A stretch of DNA of 64,000 nt, from the NCBI RefSeq assembly GCF_014652615.1, contig NZ_BMZD01000002.1:434001-498000 (forward strand), in the 5' to 3' direction. The notes under the pieces are model-generated. The model was not told where the DNA came from and searched no databases. It saw only the letters and a program-made list of their open reading frames with translations. Shown here piece by piece: positions 35,098 to 44,389 of the stretch (within the stretch, counting starts at the first letter, position 1; each line of letters starts with the position of its first letter). Source of the DNA: Novosphingobium arvoryzae (GTDB lineage Bacteria; Pseudomonadota; Alphaproteobacteria; Sphingomonadales; Sphingomonadaceae). The translations under genes were made by a program, and so were the position numbers.

Positions 35098-35841
35098 TTG
35101 GCCGGAGAATCCACCAACTCTGACCTGATCCTGCGGCAGGCCCGCGCTGCACTGGTCAACCAGCGCGCGGGCGGGCGGCGCGCCGGGTCGATCGGCCAGC
35201 GCTCGGCCGCGCTGAAGCGCGAATACCGCCTGCGCAAGCTGATCCGCACCGGCATCGCGGTAACCGGCATCCTCTTCGCGGCCATGGTTGCCGGGTTGGT
35301 GATCGACGGGATCGGCGTGGTCGGCGTGATCGTCACCGCGCTGGCGATCTTCACCGCGATTGCGCTGTTCAGCACGTTTCCCAAGCTGAAAGTACCCGAA
35401 ATGCGCGACCTGAGCGGGGGCGACGTGAAGTCGCTGGTCGGCCGCACGGAGCTGTGGCTGGAAAGCCAGCGCCCCGCCCTGCCCGCGCCCGCCGTCCAGC
35501 TGGTGGACCAGATCGGCGTGCAGCTGGATGCGCTGGGCCTGCAGCTGGACGGACTGGATGACAAGCAACCCGCCGCGGTCGAAGTGCGCAAGCTGGTGGG
35601 CGAGCACCTGCCCGGCCTCGTCAACACCTACACCAGCATCCCGCGCCATTTGCGCACCGAGCCGCGCGGCGGCCGCACCCCGGACGAGCAACTGACCGAA
35701 AGCCTGGGCAAGATCAGCGTCGAGATCGATAGCGTGACTCGCCAGCTGGCTGCCGGCGCAATCGACAACCTGGCGATCCAGACCCGTTATCTTGACTACA
35801 AGTACGGTGCGGCGCTGGACGAAGGCGAAAAGACCCCCTGA
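35098..35841 (+). CDS. Membrane protein of the TelA operon
   Basis: The 247-residue protein starts at TTG 35098, 1 nt after the telA stop; GGAGGG sits 7-12 nt before it, which supports the rare start. Residues 1-47 are basic, then two membrane helices (ITGILFAAMV region 50-70; GVVGVIVTALAIFTAIALF 72-92), then a cytosolic helical tail. Genes for XpaC-like membrane proteins accompany TelA in other bacteria, and this may be the local equivalent. Its stop overlaps the next start (TGATG). Confidence 0.7.
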   Translation: MAGESTNSDLILRQARAALVNQRAGGRRAGSIGQRSAALKREYRLRKLIRTGIAVTGILFAAMVAGLVIDGIGVVGVIVTALAIFTAIALFSTFPKLKVPEMRDLSGGDVKSLVGRTELWLESQRPALPAPAVQLVDQIGVQLDALGLQLDGLDDKQPAAVEVRKLVGEHLPGLVNTYTSIPRHLRTEPRGGRTPDEQLTESLGKISVEIDSVTRQLAAGAIDNLAIQTRYLDYKYGAALDEGEKTP

Positions 35842-36134
35842 TGCGTCTCACCGTTCCCCACACCCTTGGCCGCGAGGCCGCCGTCGCCCGCATCCGCGCG
35901 CGCGAGCACGAAATCGCCGACATCATGCCCAGCATGGCGAAAGTCACCACCGCGTGGTCCGGGGAGGACCGGCTGGACCTGCGGGTGGAGGCGATGGGCA
36001 AGACCATCCATGGCGCAGTTGAAGTGGGTGACGAAACGGTCAGCTTCGAATTCGATCTGCCCGCCGCCCTGTCCTTCGCCGAACCGATGATCCGCGCGGC
36101 GGTCGAACCGAGAGCGCAAAAGCTGCTCGCCTGA
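35841..36134 (+). CDS. Polyhydroxyalkanoic acid system family protein (PHA_gran_rgn-like)
   Basis: The 97-residue protein begins MRLTVPHTLGREAAVARI, with later LDLRVEAMGKTIHGAVEV and VSFEFDLPAALSFAEPMIRAAVE. These match the small family named after polyhydroxyalkanoate granule regions, whose real function is unclear. It is coupled to the TelA-operon membrane gene by a TGATG overlap. No PHA synthase or phasin is nearby, so the PHA link may not hold here. Confidence 0.68.
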   Translation: MRLTVPHTLGREAAVARIRAREHEIADIMPSMAKVTTAWSGEDRLDLRVEAMGKTIHGAVEVGDETVSFEFDLPAALSFAEPMIRAAVEPRAQKLLA

Positions 36135-36135
36135 T

Positions 36136-36157
36136 TCCTCCCCCTTGGGGAAGGAAG
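36136..36157. terminator. Convergent stem-loop
   Basis: TTCCTCCCC pairs with GGGGAAGGAA (one bulged A) around a short loop, between the TelA operon and the convergent DUF2721 gene. Confidence 0.5.
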
Positions 36158-36598
36158 TCAGAGATCGCGCTCCAGCTCCAGCAGGCTGCGCGGGATGCGC
36201 AACTGGGAAGACGCCACCCGCGTTTCGGCCAAGAACAGCATCAGCGCCCACATCAGCAGGCCGATCGCGATCAGGAACAGGCCAGCCGCCGCGAATTGCA
36301 GTCGCACCGCCACGAATTCTTCGAGGAACAGCACCGCCACGGTCACGCCGATCGTCAACCCGCTCAGCACCATCAGAAAGATCGCGCGCGTGATCAGGTG
36401 GATGCGCCGGGCGATGGCGCGCATTTCGATCACCACGGCATCGTGATCCGGACCACTCGTGGCGGTATGCCGTTCCTGCAAGTGGCGTGACCGGTCCACA
36501 ATCCGGCCCAGCCGGGTCGACAGCAGGTTCATGATGTTGCCAATCGCCACCAGCACGAAAACCGGGGCAAGCGCGAGCTGGATGGTCTGGGCGATCAT
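36158..36598 (-). CDS. DUF2721 family membrane protein
   Basis: The 146-residue protein starts at ATG 36598 (MIAQTIQLALAPVFVLVAIG). It has three membrane segments (about 8-26, 68-92 and 98-122) with the conserved cytosolic stretch STRLGRIVDRSRHL between the first two. DUF2721 has no known function. It is divergent from the lipocalin gene across 68 nt. Confidence 0.8.
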   Translation of the reverse strand: MIAQTIQLALAPVFVLVAIGNIMNLLSTRLGRIVDRSRHLQERHTATSGPDHDAVVIEMRAIARRIHLITRAIFLMVLSGLTIGVTVAVLFLEEFVAVRLQFAAAGLFLIAIGLLMWALMLFLAETRVASSQLRIPRSLLELERDL

Positions 36599-36666
36599 GC
36601 CCCTTGCATAGGGGCGAACCGTGCCCAGATTCAATGCCCGAACACCCTCACGGAAAACGACCCGCC

Positions 36667-37224
36667 ATGTCCGCACGAATTGCCAAGCCACTGCTTCTTG
36701 CCACCCTCGCCGGAGCCGCCCTGCTGTTATCGGGCTGTGCCGCGCTGGGGCCCAAGCACCCGGTCGGCAACGCGGCTGTGCCGCAGCCGGCCAAGGCGGT
36801 GGAACTGCCCCGCTATCTGGGGCGGTGGTATGAAATCGCCCGCTATGACCAGTCCTTCCAGAAGGGCTGCGAAGCGGTCAGTGCGGACTATGCCCTGCGG
36901 GAAGACGGCAAGATCAGCGTGCGCAATTCCTGCCGCAAGGCCGACGGCAAGGTTTCCGTCGCGAACGGCAAGGCCAAGATCGTGGACGCCGCCTCCAACG
37001 CGAAGCTGAAGGTCAGCTTCTTCGGCCCGTTCTATGGCGATTACTGGGTGCTCGACCGCGCGGACGACTATGCGTGGGCCATCGTTGGCGAACCTTCCGG
37101 TCGCTATCTGTGGCTGCTCGCGCGCGAGGCGACCCCCGCCCCCGACAAGGTCGAGGCGCTGATCGCCCGCGCCCGCGCGCTGGGTTATGATACGTCGCTG
37201 CTGATCCGCACGCGCCAGCCGTAA
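36667..37224 (+). CDS. blc: Bacterial lipocalin (Blc-like lipoprotein)
   Basis: The 185-residue outer-membrane lipoprotein has lipobox LLLSGC (residues 20-25), then lipocalin signature YLGRWYEIARYDQSFQKGC, NSCRKADGK, FFGPFYGDYWVLD and DYAWAIVGEPSGRYLWLLAR, all in the right order for Blc. Such proteins bind lysophospholipids or fatty acids at the outer membrane. The ATG at 36667 is chosen because it opens the lipoprotein signal. Single gene. Confidence 0.92.
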   Translation: MSARIAKPLLLATLAGAALLLSGCAALGPKHPVGNAAVPQPAKAVELPRYLGRWYEIARYDQSFQKGCEAVSADYALREDGKISVRNSCRKADGKVSVANGKAKIVDAASNAKLKVSFFGPFYGDYWVLDRADDYAWAIVGEPSGRYLWLLAREATPAPDKVEALIARARALGYDTSLLIRTRQP

Positions 37225-37244
37225 GGCCAATCAACGCCCGGCGC

Positions 37245-39173
37245 TCAGCGCCCGCTGGTCAGCAGCGTATCCACCACCGACGGATCGGCCAGCGTCGAGG
37301 TATCGCCGAGGTTCGAGGTGTCCCCTTCGGCGATCTTGCGCAGGATGCGGCGCATGATCTTGCCCGAGCGGGTCTTGGGCAGCGCGGGGGCGAAGTGGAT
37401 CACGTCCGGCGTGGCGATGGGGCCGATTTCCTTGCGCACCCATTGCACCAGCTCCTTGCGGGTGTCCTCGCTCGGCTCCTCGTTGGCGTTGAGCGTGACA
37501 TAGGCATAGATGCCCTGCCCCTTGATCTCGTGCGGCATCCCCACCACCGCCGCTTCGGCCACGCGGGCATGGGCGACCAGTGCGGATTCGACTTCGGCGG
37601 TGCCCATGCGGTGACCGGACACGTTGATCACATCATCGACGCGGCCCGTGATCCAGTAATAGCCGTCCTCGTCGCGGCGGCAGCCGTCGCCGGTGAAATA
37701 CTTGCCGCGATAAGTGGTGAAATAGGTCTGGAAGAACCGCTCGGCATCGCCCCATACCCCGCGCATCTGTCCGGGCCAGCTTTGCGTGAGGCAGAGATTC
37801 CCCTCGGTCGCACCGTCCAGCACTGCGCCATCGGCATCGACGATCTGCGGCACCACCCCGAACATCGGCCTGGAGGCGGAACCGGGCTTCAGATCGGTCG
37901 CGCCCGGCAGCGGCGTGATCATCGCCCCGCCGGTTTCGGTCTGCCACCAGGTGTCGACAATCGGGCAGCGTTCATCGCCGACCACGCGCCAGTACCATTC
38001 CCAGGCTTCGGGATTGATCGGCTCACCCACCGATCCCAGCAGGCGCAGGCTCTTGCGGCTGGTGCGTTTTACCCAGTCATCGCCTTCGCGCATCAACGCG
38101 CGCAGTGCGGTCGGCGCGCCGTAAAAGATGTTGACCTGATGGCGGTCGACGATTTCCCAGAAGCGGCTGTGATCGGGATAGTTCGGCACGCCCTCGAACA
38201 TCACCGTGGTCGCCCCGTTTGCCAGCGGGCCATAGACGACATAGCTGTGGCCGGTGACCCAGCCCACGTCCGCCGCGCACCAGTAGATTTCGCCGGGGCG
38301 GTAATCGAACACGTAGTGGTGTGTCATCGCTGCCCAGGTGAGGTAGCCGCCGGTGGTGTGCAGCACCCCCTTGGGCTTGCCGGTGGAGCCGGAGGTATAG
38401 AGGATGAACAGCGGGTCTTCCGCGTTCATTTCCTCGGCCGGGCAATCGGCGGACACGCTCTCGCGGTGATCGTGCCACCAGTGATCGCGCCCGTCGGCCA
38501 TCGTCACAGCGTTGCCGACATGGCGCACGACCAGCACCGAGCTGACCGACGGGCAATGCTCCAGCGCGGCATCGACGTTGGCCTTCAGCGGCACCTGCTT
38601 GCCGCCGCGCATCCCGGCGTCGGCGGTGATGACGATGCTGCTGTCGCAGTCCTGGATTCGGCCCGCCAGCGCTTCCGGGCTGAAACCGCCGAACACGATG
38701 GAGTGGATCGCCCCGATCCGCGCGCAAGCCAGCATTGCCACCGCCGCTTCGGGGATCATCGGCAGATAGATCGTGATCCGGTCCCCCCGCCGCGCGCCCA
38801 GCGCCTTCAGCGTGTTGGCAAAGCGGCAGACATCGGCGTGGAGCTGGCGATAGGTCAGGCGGCGCTGGTGCTCGCTGTTGTCGCCTTCCCAGATGATCGC
38901 GACAGTATCGCCACGCTCGGCCAGATGGCGGTCAAGGCAATTGGCCGAAACGTTCAGCGTACCATCGGAAAACCACTCGATCCCGAAGTTGGCCTCGTCG
39001 AAACTGCACTGGCTGAGCTTGGTCCACGGCTTGATCCAGTCCAGCCGATCCGACTGTTCGCGCCAGAACGCTTCCGGCTCCGCGATGGAGCGGCGATACT
39101 GCTCCGCATAGGCGGCTGCATCTACGTAGGCGCGGCTGGCCCATTCGGCGGGGACGGGATGCAGGGTGGCCAT
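37245..39173 (-). CDS. acsA: Acetyl-CoA synthetase
   Basis: The 642-residue AMP-forming enzyme makes acetyl-CoA from acetate, ATP and CoA. Motifs are [26 protein letters not shown], the hinge [13 protein letters not shown] and the acetylation/catalytic lysine in [11 protein letters not shown] near residue 607. Length and sequence fit Acs rather than propionyl-CoA synthetase, though both are close. GAGAGGACC precedes the ATG. No cobB or pat gene is adjacent. Confidence 0.94.
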   Translation of the reverse strand: MATLHPVPAEWASRAYVDAAAYAEQYRRSIAEPEAFWREQSDRLDWIKPWTKLSQCSFDEANFGIEWFSDGTLNVSANCLDRHLAERGDTVAIIWEGDNSEHQRRLTYRQLHADVCRFANTLKALGARRGDRITIYLPMIPEAAVAMLACARIGAIHSIVFGGFSPEALAGRIQDCDSSIVITADAGMRGGKQVPLKANVDAALEHCPSVSSVLVVRHVGNAVTMADGRDHWWHDHRESVSADCPAEEMNAEDPLFILYTSGSTGKPKGVLHTTGGYLTWAAMTHHYVFDYRPGEIYWCAADVGWVTGHSYVVYGPLANGATTVMFEGVPNYPDHSRFWEIVDRHQVNIFYGAPTALRALMREGDDWVKRTSRKSLRLLGSVGEPINPEAWEWYWRVVGDERCPIVDTWWQTETGGAMITPLPGATDLKPGSASRPMFGVVPQIVDADGAVLDGATEGNLCLTQSWPGQMRGVWGDAERFFQTYFTTYRGKYFTGDGCRRDEDGYYWITGRVDDVINVSGHRMGTAEVESALVAHARVAEAAVVGMPHEIKGQGIYAYVTLNANEEPSEDTRKELVQWVRKEIGPIATPDVIHFAPALPKTRSGKIMRRILRKIAEGDTSNLGDTSTLADPSVVDTLLTSGR

Positions 39174-39245
39174 GTGGTCCTCTCTCGGATTCGTGCTTTG
39201 GCCCAGTTAGGAACCGGAGGGCGCGCCAGTCAATCTTAAGACCCG

Positions 39246-39962
39246 TCAATCGTACCAGCGTTGCCGCCAGCCATACGTGGAGGCCACGGGGTTGCCTTGC
39301 GCGTCAGTCGCGGGCTTGAAGCGGAAGCGTTGCAGCGCCAGCGTGCACGTGATCGCATTGGCCTGCGCGTCCTTGCTGGGACGATGGATGCGGCAGGCGG
39401 TGGGCTTGCCCTCGGCGCTGACGGTGATGGCGATGATGACGTAATCGTCCTTGCGCAAGTCGCGCGTGTCGCGGGGATAGTCCTTGGCGGAATTGATCTC
39501 GCCCGCGATCTTTTCGACCTTGCGGGTAAGCCCCCCACCCGTGCCCGTGCCGCCTGTCCCGCTGCCGGTGCCGCTGCCCTGACCGCCCGCGCCGGTTCCG
39601 GCCCCGGCATCCTTCGCGCCGGACGAATTGGCGCTGCCGGTGCTGGCCGCCTTGGGCGCAGGGGTTTTGGCAATGTCCACCTTGGGCTTGTCGGCCTTCA
39701 CCTCGCGCGCAACAGCCTTCTTGCCTGCTTCGGCAGCGGCTCCGGCGGGCTCCGGCTCCTTGCTCGGCTGCGGCGCGGGCGGCGGGGTCACCACCGTTAC
39801 CGAGAACGTGGAGAGTACCGTCCGGGTCACTTGCGCGGTGAAATCGGGCGCGAACGCGCGGATCAGGCCCAGCAGCGCCGCCACGTGCAGCACCACCACC
39901 AGCACGACCACCCCCAGCCGGGTGCTGCGCGCGGTGGACAGGTCTGCCGGTTCATCCCCCAT
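39246..39962 (-). CDS. TonB-type energy transducer
   Basis: The 238-residue protein has one N-terminal membrane anchor (VVVLVVVLHVAALLGLIRAF, about 17-37), then Pro/Lys- and Gly/Thr-rich linkers (TGAGGQGSGTGSGTGGTGTG), and a C-terminal TonB-like domain (DDYVIIAITVSAEGKPTACRI; RFRFKPATD). TonB couples inner-membrane proton force to outer-membrane receptors. No ExbB or ExbD is adjacent. It starts just after the MBL gene (3-nt gap). Confidence 0.8.
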   Translation of the reverse strand: MGDEPADLSTARSTRLGVVVLVVVLHVAALLGLIRAFAPDFTAQVTRTVLSTFSVTVVTPPPAPQPSKEPEPAGAAAEAGKKAVAREVKADKPKVDIAKTPAPKAASTGSANSSGAKDAGAGTGAGGQGSGTGSGTGGTGTGGGLTRKVEKIAGEINSAKDYPRDTRDLRKDDYVIIAITVSAEGKPTACRIHRPSKDAQANAITCTLALQRFRFKPATDAQGNPVASTYGWRQRWYD

Positions 39963-39965
39963 CGC

Positions 39966-41570
39966 TCAGTGGTGCCGCTTGCCGTGCTTTTCGCGGCGGA
40001 AATGGGTGTAGCTGTCCAGCACCTTGCGCATCGCCTCGACCGCCTTCTGCCGTTCCCGCTCGTCCTCGATCCGCGAGAGTTCGCGCTTCAGGCCGGTGAC
40101 GAATTCGGCGTAGCTGTTCTGCCAGTCGCGCCCCAGCGCCTCGGTCAGGTCGGTGCGCCCGGTCTTGATCCGCCGCGCCGGGGCGGCGGGCGGCAGGACA
40201 TAGCTTTCGCCGATTTCCGGGGTGACGATGGTGCCGCCCAGTTCGCGCGACTGGGCGAGCTGGCGCAAGGCTTCCAGCGCGCCCTGCTCGCCGTGGACCA
40301 GAAACAGGCTGCCCGCGATGGGCGCGCGGGCACTGATCCAGTCGAGCAGTTCGCCCTGATCGGCATGCGCGGAATAGCTGTCGATCCGGCGGATCGTGGC
40401 GCGGACCATCACGTCCTCGCCCGAAATGCGCACCCGCCCCGCCCCTTCCAGAATGACCCGGCCCAGCGATCCCGCCGCCTGATAGCCGACGAACAGCACC
40501 GTCGCCTCGCGCTTGTGCAGGTTGTGGACCAGGTGGTGGCGGATGCGGCCCGCCTCGCACATCCCCGACGCCGCCATGATGATCGCACCGGACACGGAAT
40601 TGAGCCGGATCGATTCCTGCACGCTCTCGACGAAGTGAAACCCCGGCTGCTTGAAGGTCTGCTCGCGCGTGAAATCCTGCAGCTCCGCCGCGTGCTTTTC
40701 GAACACCCGGGTCGCCTGGCTGGCCAGCGGGCTGTCGATGAACACCGGCACGTTGGGGATTGCGCCCGCGTGCATCAGCTCCGCGATGTCCAGCAGCAGT
40801 TCCTGCGTGCGTTCCAGCGCAAATGTGGGGATCACCAGATTGCCGCCCCGCGCCAGCGCGCCGCGGATTTCCGCTTCCAGCACCTTGCGCCGCCCGGCAA
40901 TTGTCATCGGTTCGCGCGCGCGGTCGCCATAAGTGCTTTCGCAGAGCACGTGGTCGAACCCCGACGGGCCTTCGGGGTCGGCATGGAAGGCCTTGTTGTC
41001 TGGCCCCAGATCGCCCGAACACAGCACCCGCACGCCGCCCGCTTCCAGTTCGACCGAGGCCGAACCCAGGATATGCCCCGCATTCCACAGCCGCGCCCGG
41101 ATGCCGGGGACGGGTTCGAACCACTCCTCCAGCTCCACCGGGCAGGCCTGCCCCCAGGCGGCGATGGCGTCAGCCTCGGTATAGAGCGGGTCGAACGGGT
41201 CTTCGCCCGCACGGTCGCGGCGGCGGTTGCGCCGCGCGGTGTCGGCCTCCTGGATGCGGCCCGCGTCGGCCAGCATGTATTCCAGCAGGTCGGCAGTCGG
41301 CTGGGTGCACCAGATCCGCCCGGTGAAGCCTTCCGCCACCAGCCGCGGCAGCAGGCCGGAGTGGTCGATGTGGGCATGGGTCAGGATCACCGCGTCGACC
41401 TTGGCCGGATTGAACCCGAACGCGCCGGCGTTCAGCCCCTCCAGCGTGCGCGAGCCCTGGAACAGCCCGCAGTCGACCAGAATGCGCCGGTCCCCCAGCG
41501 TGAATTCATGGCAGGAACCGGTCACGGTGCGCGCGGCCCCGTGCAGCGTCAGGGTCAGGTCCTTGGTCAT
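39966..41570 (-). CDS. Beta-CASP metallo-beta-lactamase-fold RNA nuclease
   Basis: The 534-residue protein has metal site ILTHAHIDHSG near residue 60, STYGDR near 190, a beta-CASP domain (FALERTQELLLDIAEL, PVFIDSPLA), the MAASGMCEAGRI loop, and YSAHADQGELLDW followed by VHGEQGALEALR. This is the RNA-specificity exonuclease family (YSH1/CPSF-73-like). The extra C-terminal region is basic. It probably acts on RNA ends in the cytoplasm; direct targets are unknown. Cotranscription with the TonB gene looks incidental. Confidence 0.88.
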   Translation of the reverse strand: MTKDLTLTLHGAARTVTGSCHEFTLGDRRILVDCGLFQGSRTLEGLNAGAFGFNPAKVDAVILTHAHIDHSGLLPRLVAEGFTGRIWCTQPTADLLEYMLADAGRIQEADTARRNRRRDRAGEDPFDPLYTEADAIAAWGQACPVELEEWFEPVPGIRARLWNAGHILGSASVELEAGGVRVLCSGDLGPDNKAFHADPEGPSGFDHVLCESTYGDRAREPMTIAGRRKVLEAEIRGALARGGNLVIPTFALERTQELLLDIAELMHAGAIPNVPVFIDSPLASQATRVFEKHAAELQDFTREQTFKQPGFHFVESVQESIRLNSVSGAIIMAASGMCEAGRIRHHLVHNLHKREATVLFVGYQAAGSLGRVILEGAGRVRISGEDVMVRATIRRIDSYSAHADQGELLDWISARAPIAGSLFLVHGEQGALEALRQLAQSRELGGTIVTPEIGESYVLPPAAPARRIKTGRTDLTEALGRDWQNSYAEFVTGLKRELSRIEDERERQKAVEAMRKVLDSYTHFRREKHGKRHH

Positions 41571-41617
41571 GCCCGCAGACTGCTCCTCTTGGCAGCCGGG
41601 AGCAAGCCTGCATCCGG

Positions 41618-42253
41618 TCAGGCGGCGCGCAGGCCCGATACCGCCTTGGCCCCGCGATCCTGCGCGGACAGCCCGTCGAACACCGCATCGATGATCCGCG
41701 CCAGCTTGTCGGTGGTCAGCTTGGGCATGATCAGTTCCATGGCCGCGATGTTGACGTAGACATTGACCATCTGGTTCACGAGGCTGAGCGCCTCGTCGAC
41801 TGACAGGCCGGCGAAATGGCCCTCGCCCATTGCCTCGCCGATGATCTCCGCCAGGTAGTGATCGCCAAGATCGACATAGCTGCGGATCAGTTCAAAGTGT
41901 TCCTTGCCCAGTTCCACGTGCAGCGCGAAGGCGACGGGATCTGCTTCCCACTCCGCCTTCATCAGCGCAAAGCGGCGGGCAAAGAATTCGTACATCTTGC
42001 GGCGCGGCGGCAGGTCGCTGGCGACGACTTGTTCCATGATGTCCAGCTTGGGCTGGAACCAGCGCCCGGCCACGGCCTCGATCAAGGCCTCCTTGCTGTC
42101 GAAGTAGCGGTAGAGGTTGGCGGGCGACATGTTCGCGCGGGCGGCCACTTCCGCCACGGTCAGGGCAGCGGAGCCGCGTTCGTCGATCATGGCCATGACC
42201 AGATCGATCAACTGCTCCCGTCCGGCTTCGATATCGCTCTGCGGACGCGCCAT
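41618..42253 (-). CDS. TetR-family transcriptional regulator
   Basis: The 211-residue protein has an N-terminal helix-turn-helix: ALTVAEVAARANMSPANLYRYFDSKEAL (in parts), at about 30-57, and a ligand-binding C-terminus of TetR_C type. It is divergent from the 5'-nucleotidase gene across 134 nt and 48 nt upstream of the MBL gene on the same strand. Its targets cannot be read, and no clean palindrome was found in the gap. Confidence 0.88.
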   Translation of the reverse strand: MARPQSDIEAGREQLIDLVMAMIDERGSAALTVAEVAARANMSPANLYRYFDSKEALIEAVAGRWFQPKLDIMEQVVASDLPPRRKMYEFFARRFALMKAEWEADPVAFALHVELGKEHFELIRSYVDLGDHYLAEIIGEAMGEGHFAGLSVDEALSLVNQMVNVYVNIAAMELIMPKLTTDKLARIIDAVFDGLSAQDRGAKAVSGLRAA

Positions 42254-42387
42254 TGATCCAACTCCCGGGTTGTCTTTCCGGTAAATATAAACGTGAAGGC
42301 CTGGAATTCAAGAAACTGTCTTATTCGCACAATACGCAACGGTGCCGCCCCATTGCCCCGCGCATCTGGCCGACCTAGGAACGCGTC

Positions 42388-44169
42388 ATGATCGAATCCC
42401 TTCCGCGCCGCCGCCATCTTGCCCGCCTGCTGCCCGTGCTGCTGCTGCCCGCGCTGGCGGCCTGCGGCGCGCAGGGGCGCGTTGCCTCGACCGCCCCCGC
42501 CGCTGCACCGGTCACCGTGGGGATCATCGCGCTGAACGACTTTCACGGCGCGCTGGAGCCGCCGCGCACGGCGGTGCTGGTGCCCGATGGCAAGGGCGAT
42601 GCCCGCCCGGTTCCAGCGGGCGGCGCAGCCTGGCTGGCAAGCGCGGTGGATTCGCTGCGCGCGCAGTATCAGCATTCCGCCACCGTCGCGGCGGGCGACC
42701 TGATCAGCGCGTCGCAGATCGCCTCGTCGCTGTTCCTCGATGAGCCGGCGATCGGGGTGATGAACCGCATCGGGCTGGATTTCAACGCGGTCGGCAACCA
42801 CGAATTCGATCACGGCACGGATGAGCTGCTGCGCAAGCAAAGCGGCGGCTGCGCCCAGCATACCGCGCGCAAGCCGTGCCAGGTCGAACCGTTTCCCGGC
42901 GCGAAGTTCCGGTTCCTGTCGGCCAGCACCTACAAGGCGGATGGCACCACGCTGTTCCCGGCATCGGGCCTGCGCAGCTATGGCAAGGGCAAGCGCCGGG
43001 TCGAGGTGGGCTTCATCGGCCTGACGCTGAAGGGAACACCCAGCCTGGTTGCCCCCGAAGGCATTCGCGGGCTGACCTTTGGCGACGAGGCCAGCGCGAT
43101 CAACGCCGAAGCCGCGCGGCTGCGGCGCGGCGGCGCGGACGCGGTGGTCGTGATGATCCACCAGGGCGGCTATACCAGCGGCTTGCCCAACCCCGACGGG
43201 TGCGCAAACCTGACCGGCGAAATCCGCCCGATCCTCGACCGGCTGGAAGGCGGGGTCGATGTCGTCGTGTCAGGCCACAGCCACTGGGCCTATGTCTGCG
43301 AATATGGCGCGATTAATCCGGAGCGGCCCGTCCTGCTGACCAGCGCCGGGGTCTATGGCCAGCTGGTGACCGACATCACGCTGGAAATCGACCCCAAACA
43401 GGGCCGCGTCGTGGCCCGCCGCGCCCGCAACGTGGTGGTGCAGAGCGATCCTTATGTTTCGCCGCGCGGCCCGGTGGAAACCGCCGCCGATCTGCCGCGC
43501 TTTACCCCCCGCCCGGATGTGGCTGCCTATGTCGGCAAGTATGTCGATGCGGCCAGGGACTATGCCCAGCGCCCGGTCGGACGGCTGGGCGGCCCCGTCG
43601 CGCGCGGCGAAGTGGCGGGTATCGGCAACCAGGGCGGATCGCTGGGCAACCTGATCGCCGATGCCCAGCTCGCCGCAACCACCGGAGCCGGGGCGCAGAT
43701 CGCGTTCATGAACCCGTTCGGCATCCGCGCCTCGCTCAATCCTGCGGCGGATGGCGCGCTGACTTTCGGGGCGATCTATGCCTCGCAGCCGTTCAACAAC
43801 ACGCTGGTCACCCAGTCATTGACCGGGGCCGAACTGAAGGCGGTGCTGGAACAGGGGTTCGACGATGACGGGCCGCATCAGGTGCTGGCCCCGTCGGCGG
43901 GCTTCACCTACCAGATCGATCGCAGCCGCCCGATCGGCCAGCGCATTACCGCGATGGCGCTGAACGGCCAGCCGATCGATCCCGCGGCGACCTACCGCGT
44001 CACCACCAACAGCTTTCTGGCAGGCGGCGGTGACAGCTTTACCGTGTTCACGCGCGGGCGGGATTCGGTCAGCGGGATGCCCGATATCGACGCGCTGGAA
44101 GCCTGGCTGAAGGCGGTGCCGCCGCGCCCGGTCCCCAGCGAGGAGCGCGTCACCCGCGCCGACCGCTGA
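42388..44169 (+). CDS. 5'-nucleotidase family lipoprotein (UshA-like)
   Basis: The 593-residue protein has a lipoprotein signal (LLPALAACGA). The metallophosphatase domain shows IIALNDFHGAL, GNHEFDHGTDE, VVVMIHQGG and VSGHSHWAY; the C-terminal substrate domain has FMNPFGIRASL, ASQPFNNTLVTQSLTG and YRVTTNSFLAGGGDSF. The family hydrolyses nucleotides and UDP-sugars outside the cytoplasm. A short Cys-containing insert lies after the second metal motif (GGCAQHTARKPCQ). Single gene with TetR divergent. Confidence 0.9.
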   Translation: MIESLPRRRHLARLLPVLLLPALAACGAQGRVASTAPAAAPVTVGIIALNDFHGALEPPRTAVLVPDGKGDARPVPAGGAAWLASAVDSLRAQYQHSATVAAGDLISASQIASSLFLDEPAIGVMNRIGLDFNAVGNHEFDHGTDELLRKQSGGCAQHTARKPCQVEPFPGAKFRFLSASTYKADGTTLFPASGLRSYGKGKRRVEVGFIGLTLKGTPSLVAPEGIRGLTFGDEASAINAEAARLRRGGADAVVVMIHQGGYTSGLPNPDGCANLTGEIRPILDRLEGGVDVVVSGHSHWAYVCEYGAINPERPVLLTSAGVYGQLVTDITLEIDPKQGRVVARRARNVVVQSDPYVSPRGPVETAADLPRFTPRPDVAAYVGKYVDAARDYAQRPVGRLGGPVARGEVAGIGNQGGSLGNLIADAQLAATTGAGAQIAFMNPFGIRASLNPAADGALTFGAIYASQPFNNTLVTQSLTGAELKAVLEQGFDDDGPHQVLAPSAGFTYQIDRSRPIGQRITAMALNGQPIDPAATYRVTTNSFLAGGGDSFTVFTRGRDSVSGMPDIDALEAWLKAVPPRPVPSEERVTRADR

Positions 44170-44389
44170 CCCGGCTGGGGGCAGAAACGCAGCCGGATCG
44201 CGGCGCACCTGCAACGGGTGCGGACAAACGACTCGCCTTTCCGCGCGAAACCGGCTAGGCGGCCTTCGCACTTGCGGCATAAACGGCCTATCGCGAAAGT
44301 TCAGGTCACTTGCCGTGCAAGGCTGTATACCAATCCCCTTGGACAGCTTCCTGACCTGTGCAGGCCATGCCTGCTGACTTGCGAGATAT

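Noticed and set aside
35841-36134. Evidence of a polyhydroxyalkanoate locus
   Set aside because: Only the small PHA_gran_rgn-like protein is present; no synthase, phasin or depolymerase is nearby.
37395-39239. Plus-strand frame of 614 codons opposite acetyl-CoA synthetase
   Set aside because: Antisense shadow rich in His, Arg and Gly; the minus-strand Acs explains the DNA fully.
39261-41759. Plus-strand frame of 832 codons opposite TonB and the MBL gene
   Set aside because: Shadow frame without recognisable domains; both genes beneath it are clear.
42254-42387. TetR operator in the gap before the 5'-nucleotidase gene
   Set aside because: The AT-rich stretch around TAAATATAAACG is not truly symmetric and no clear repeat was found.
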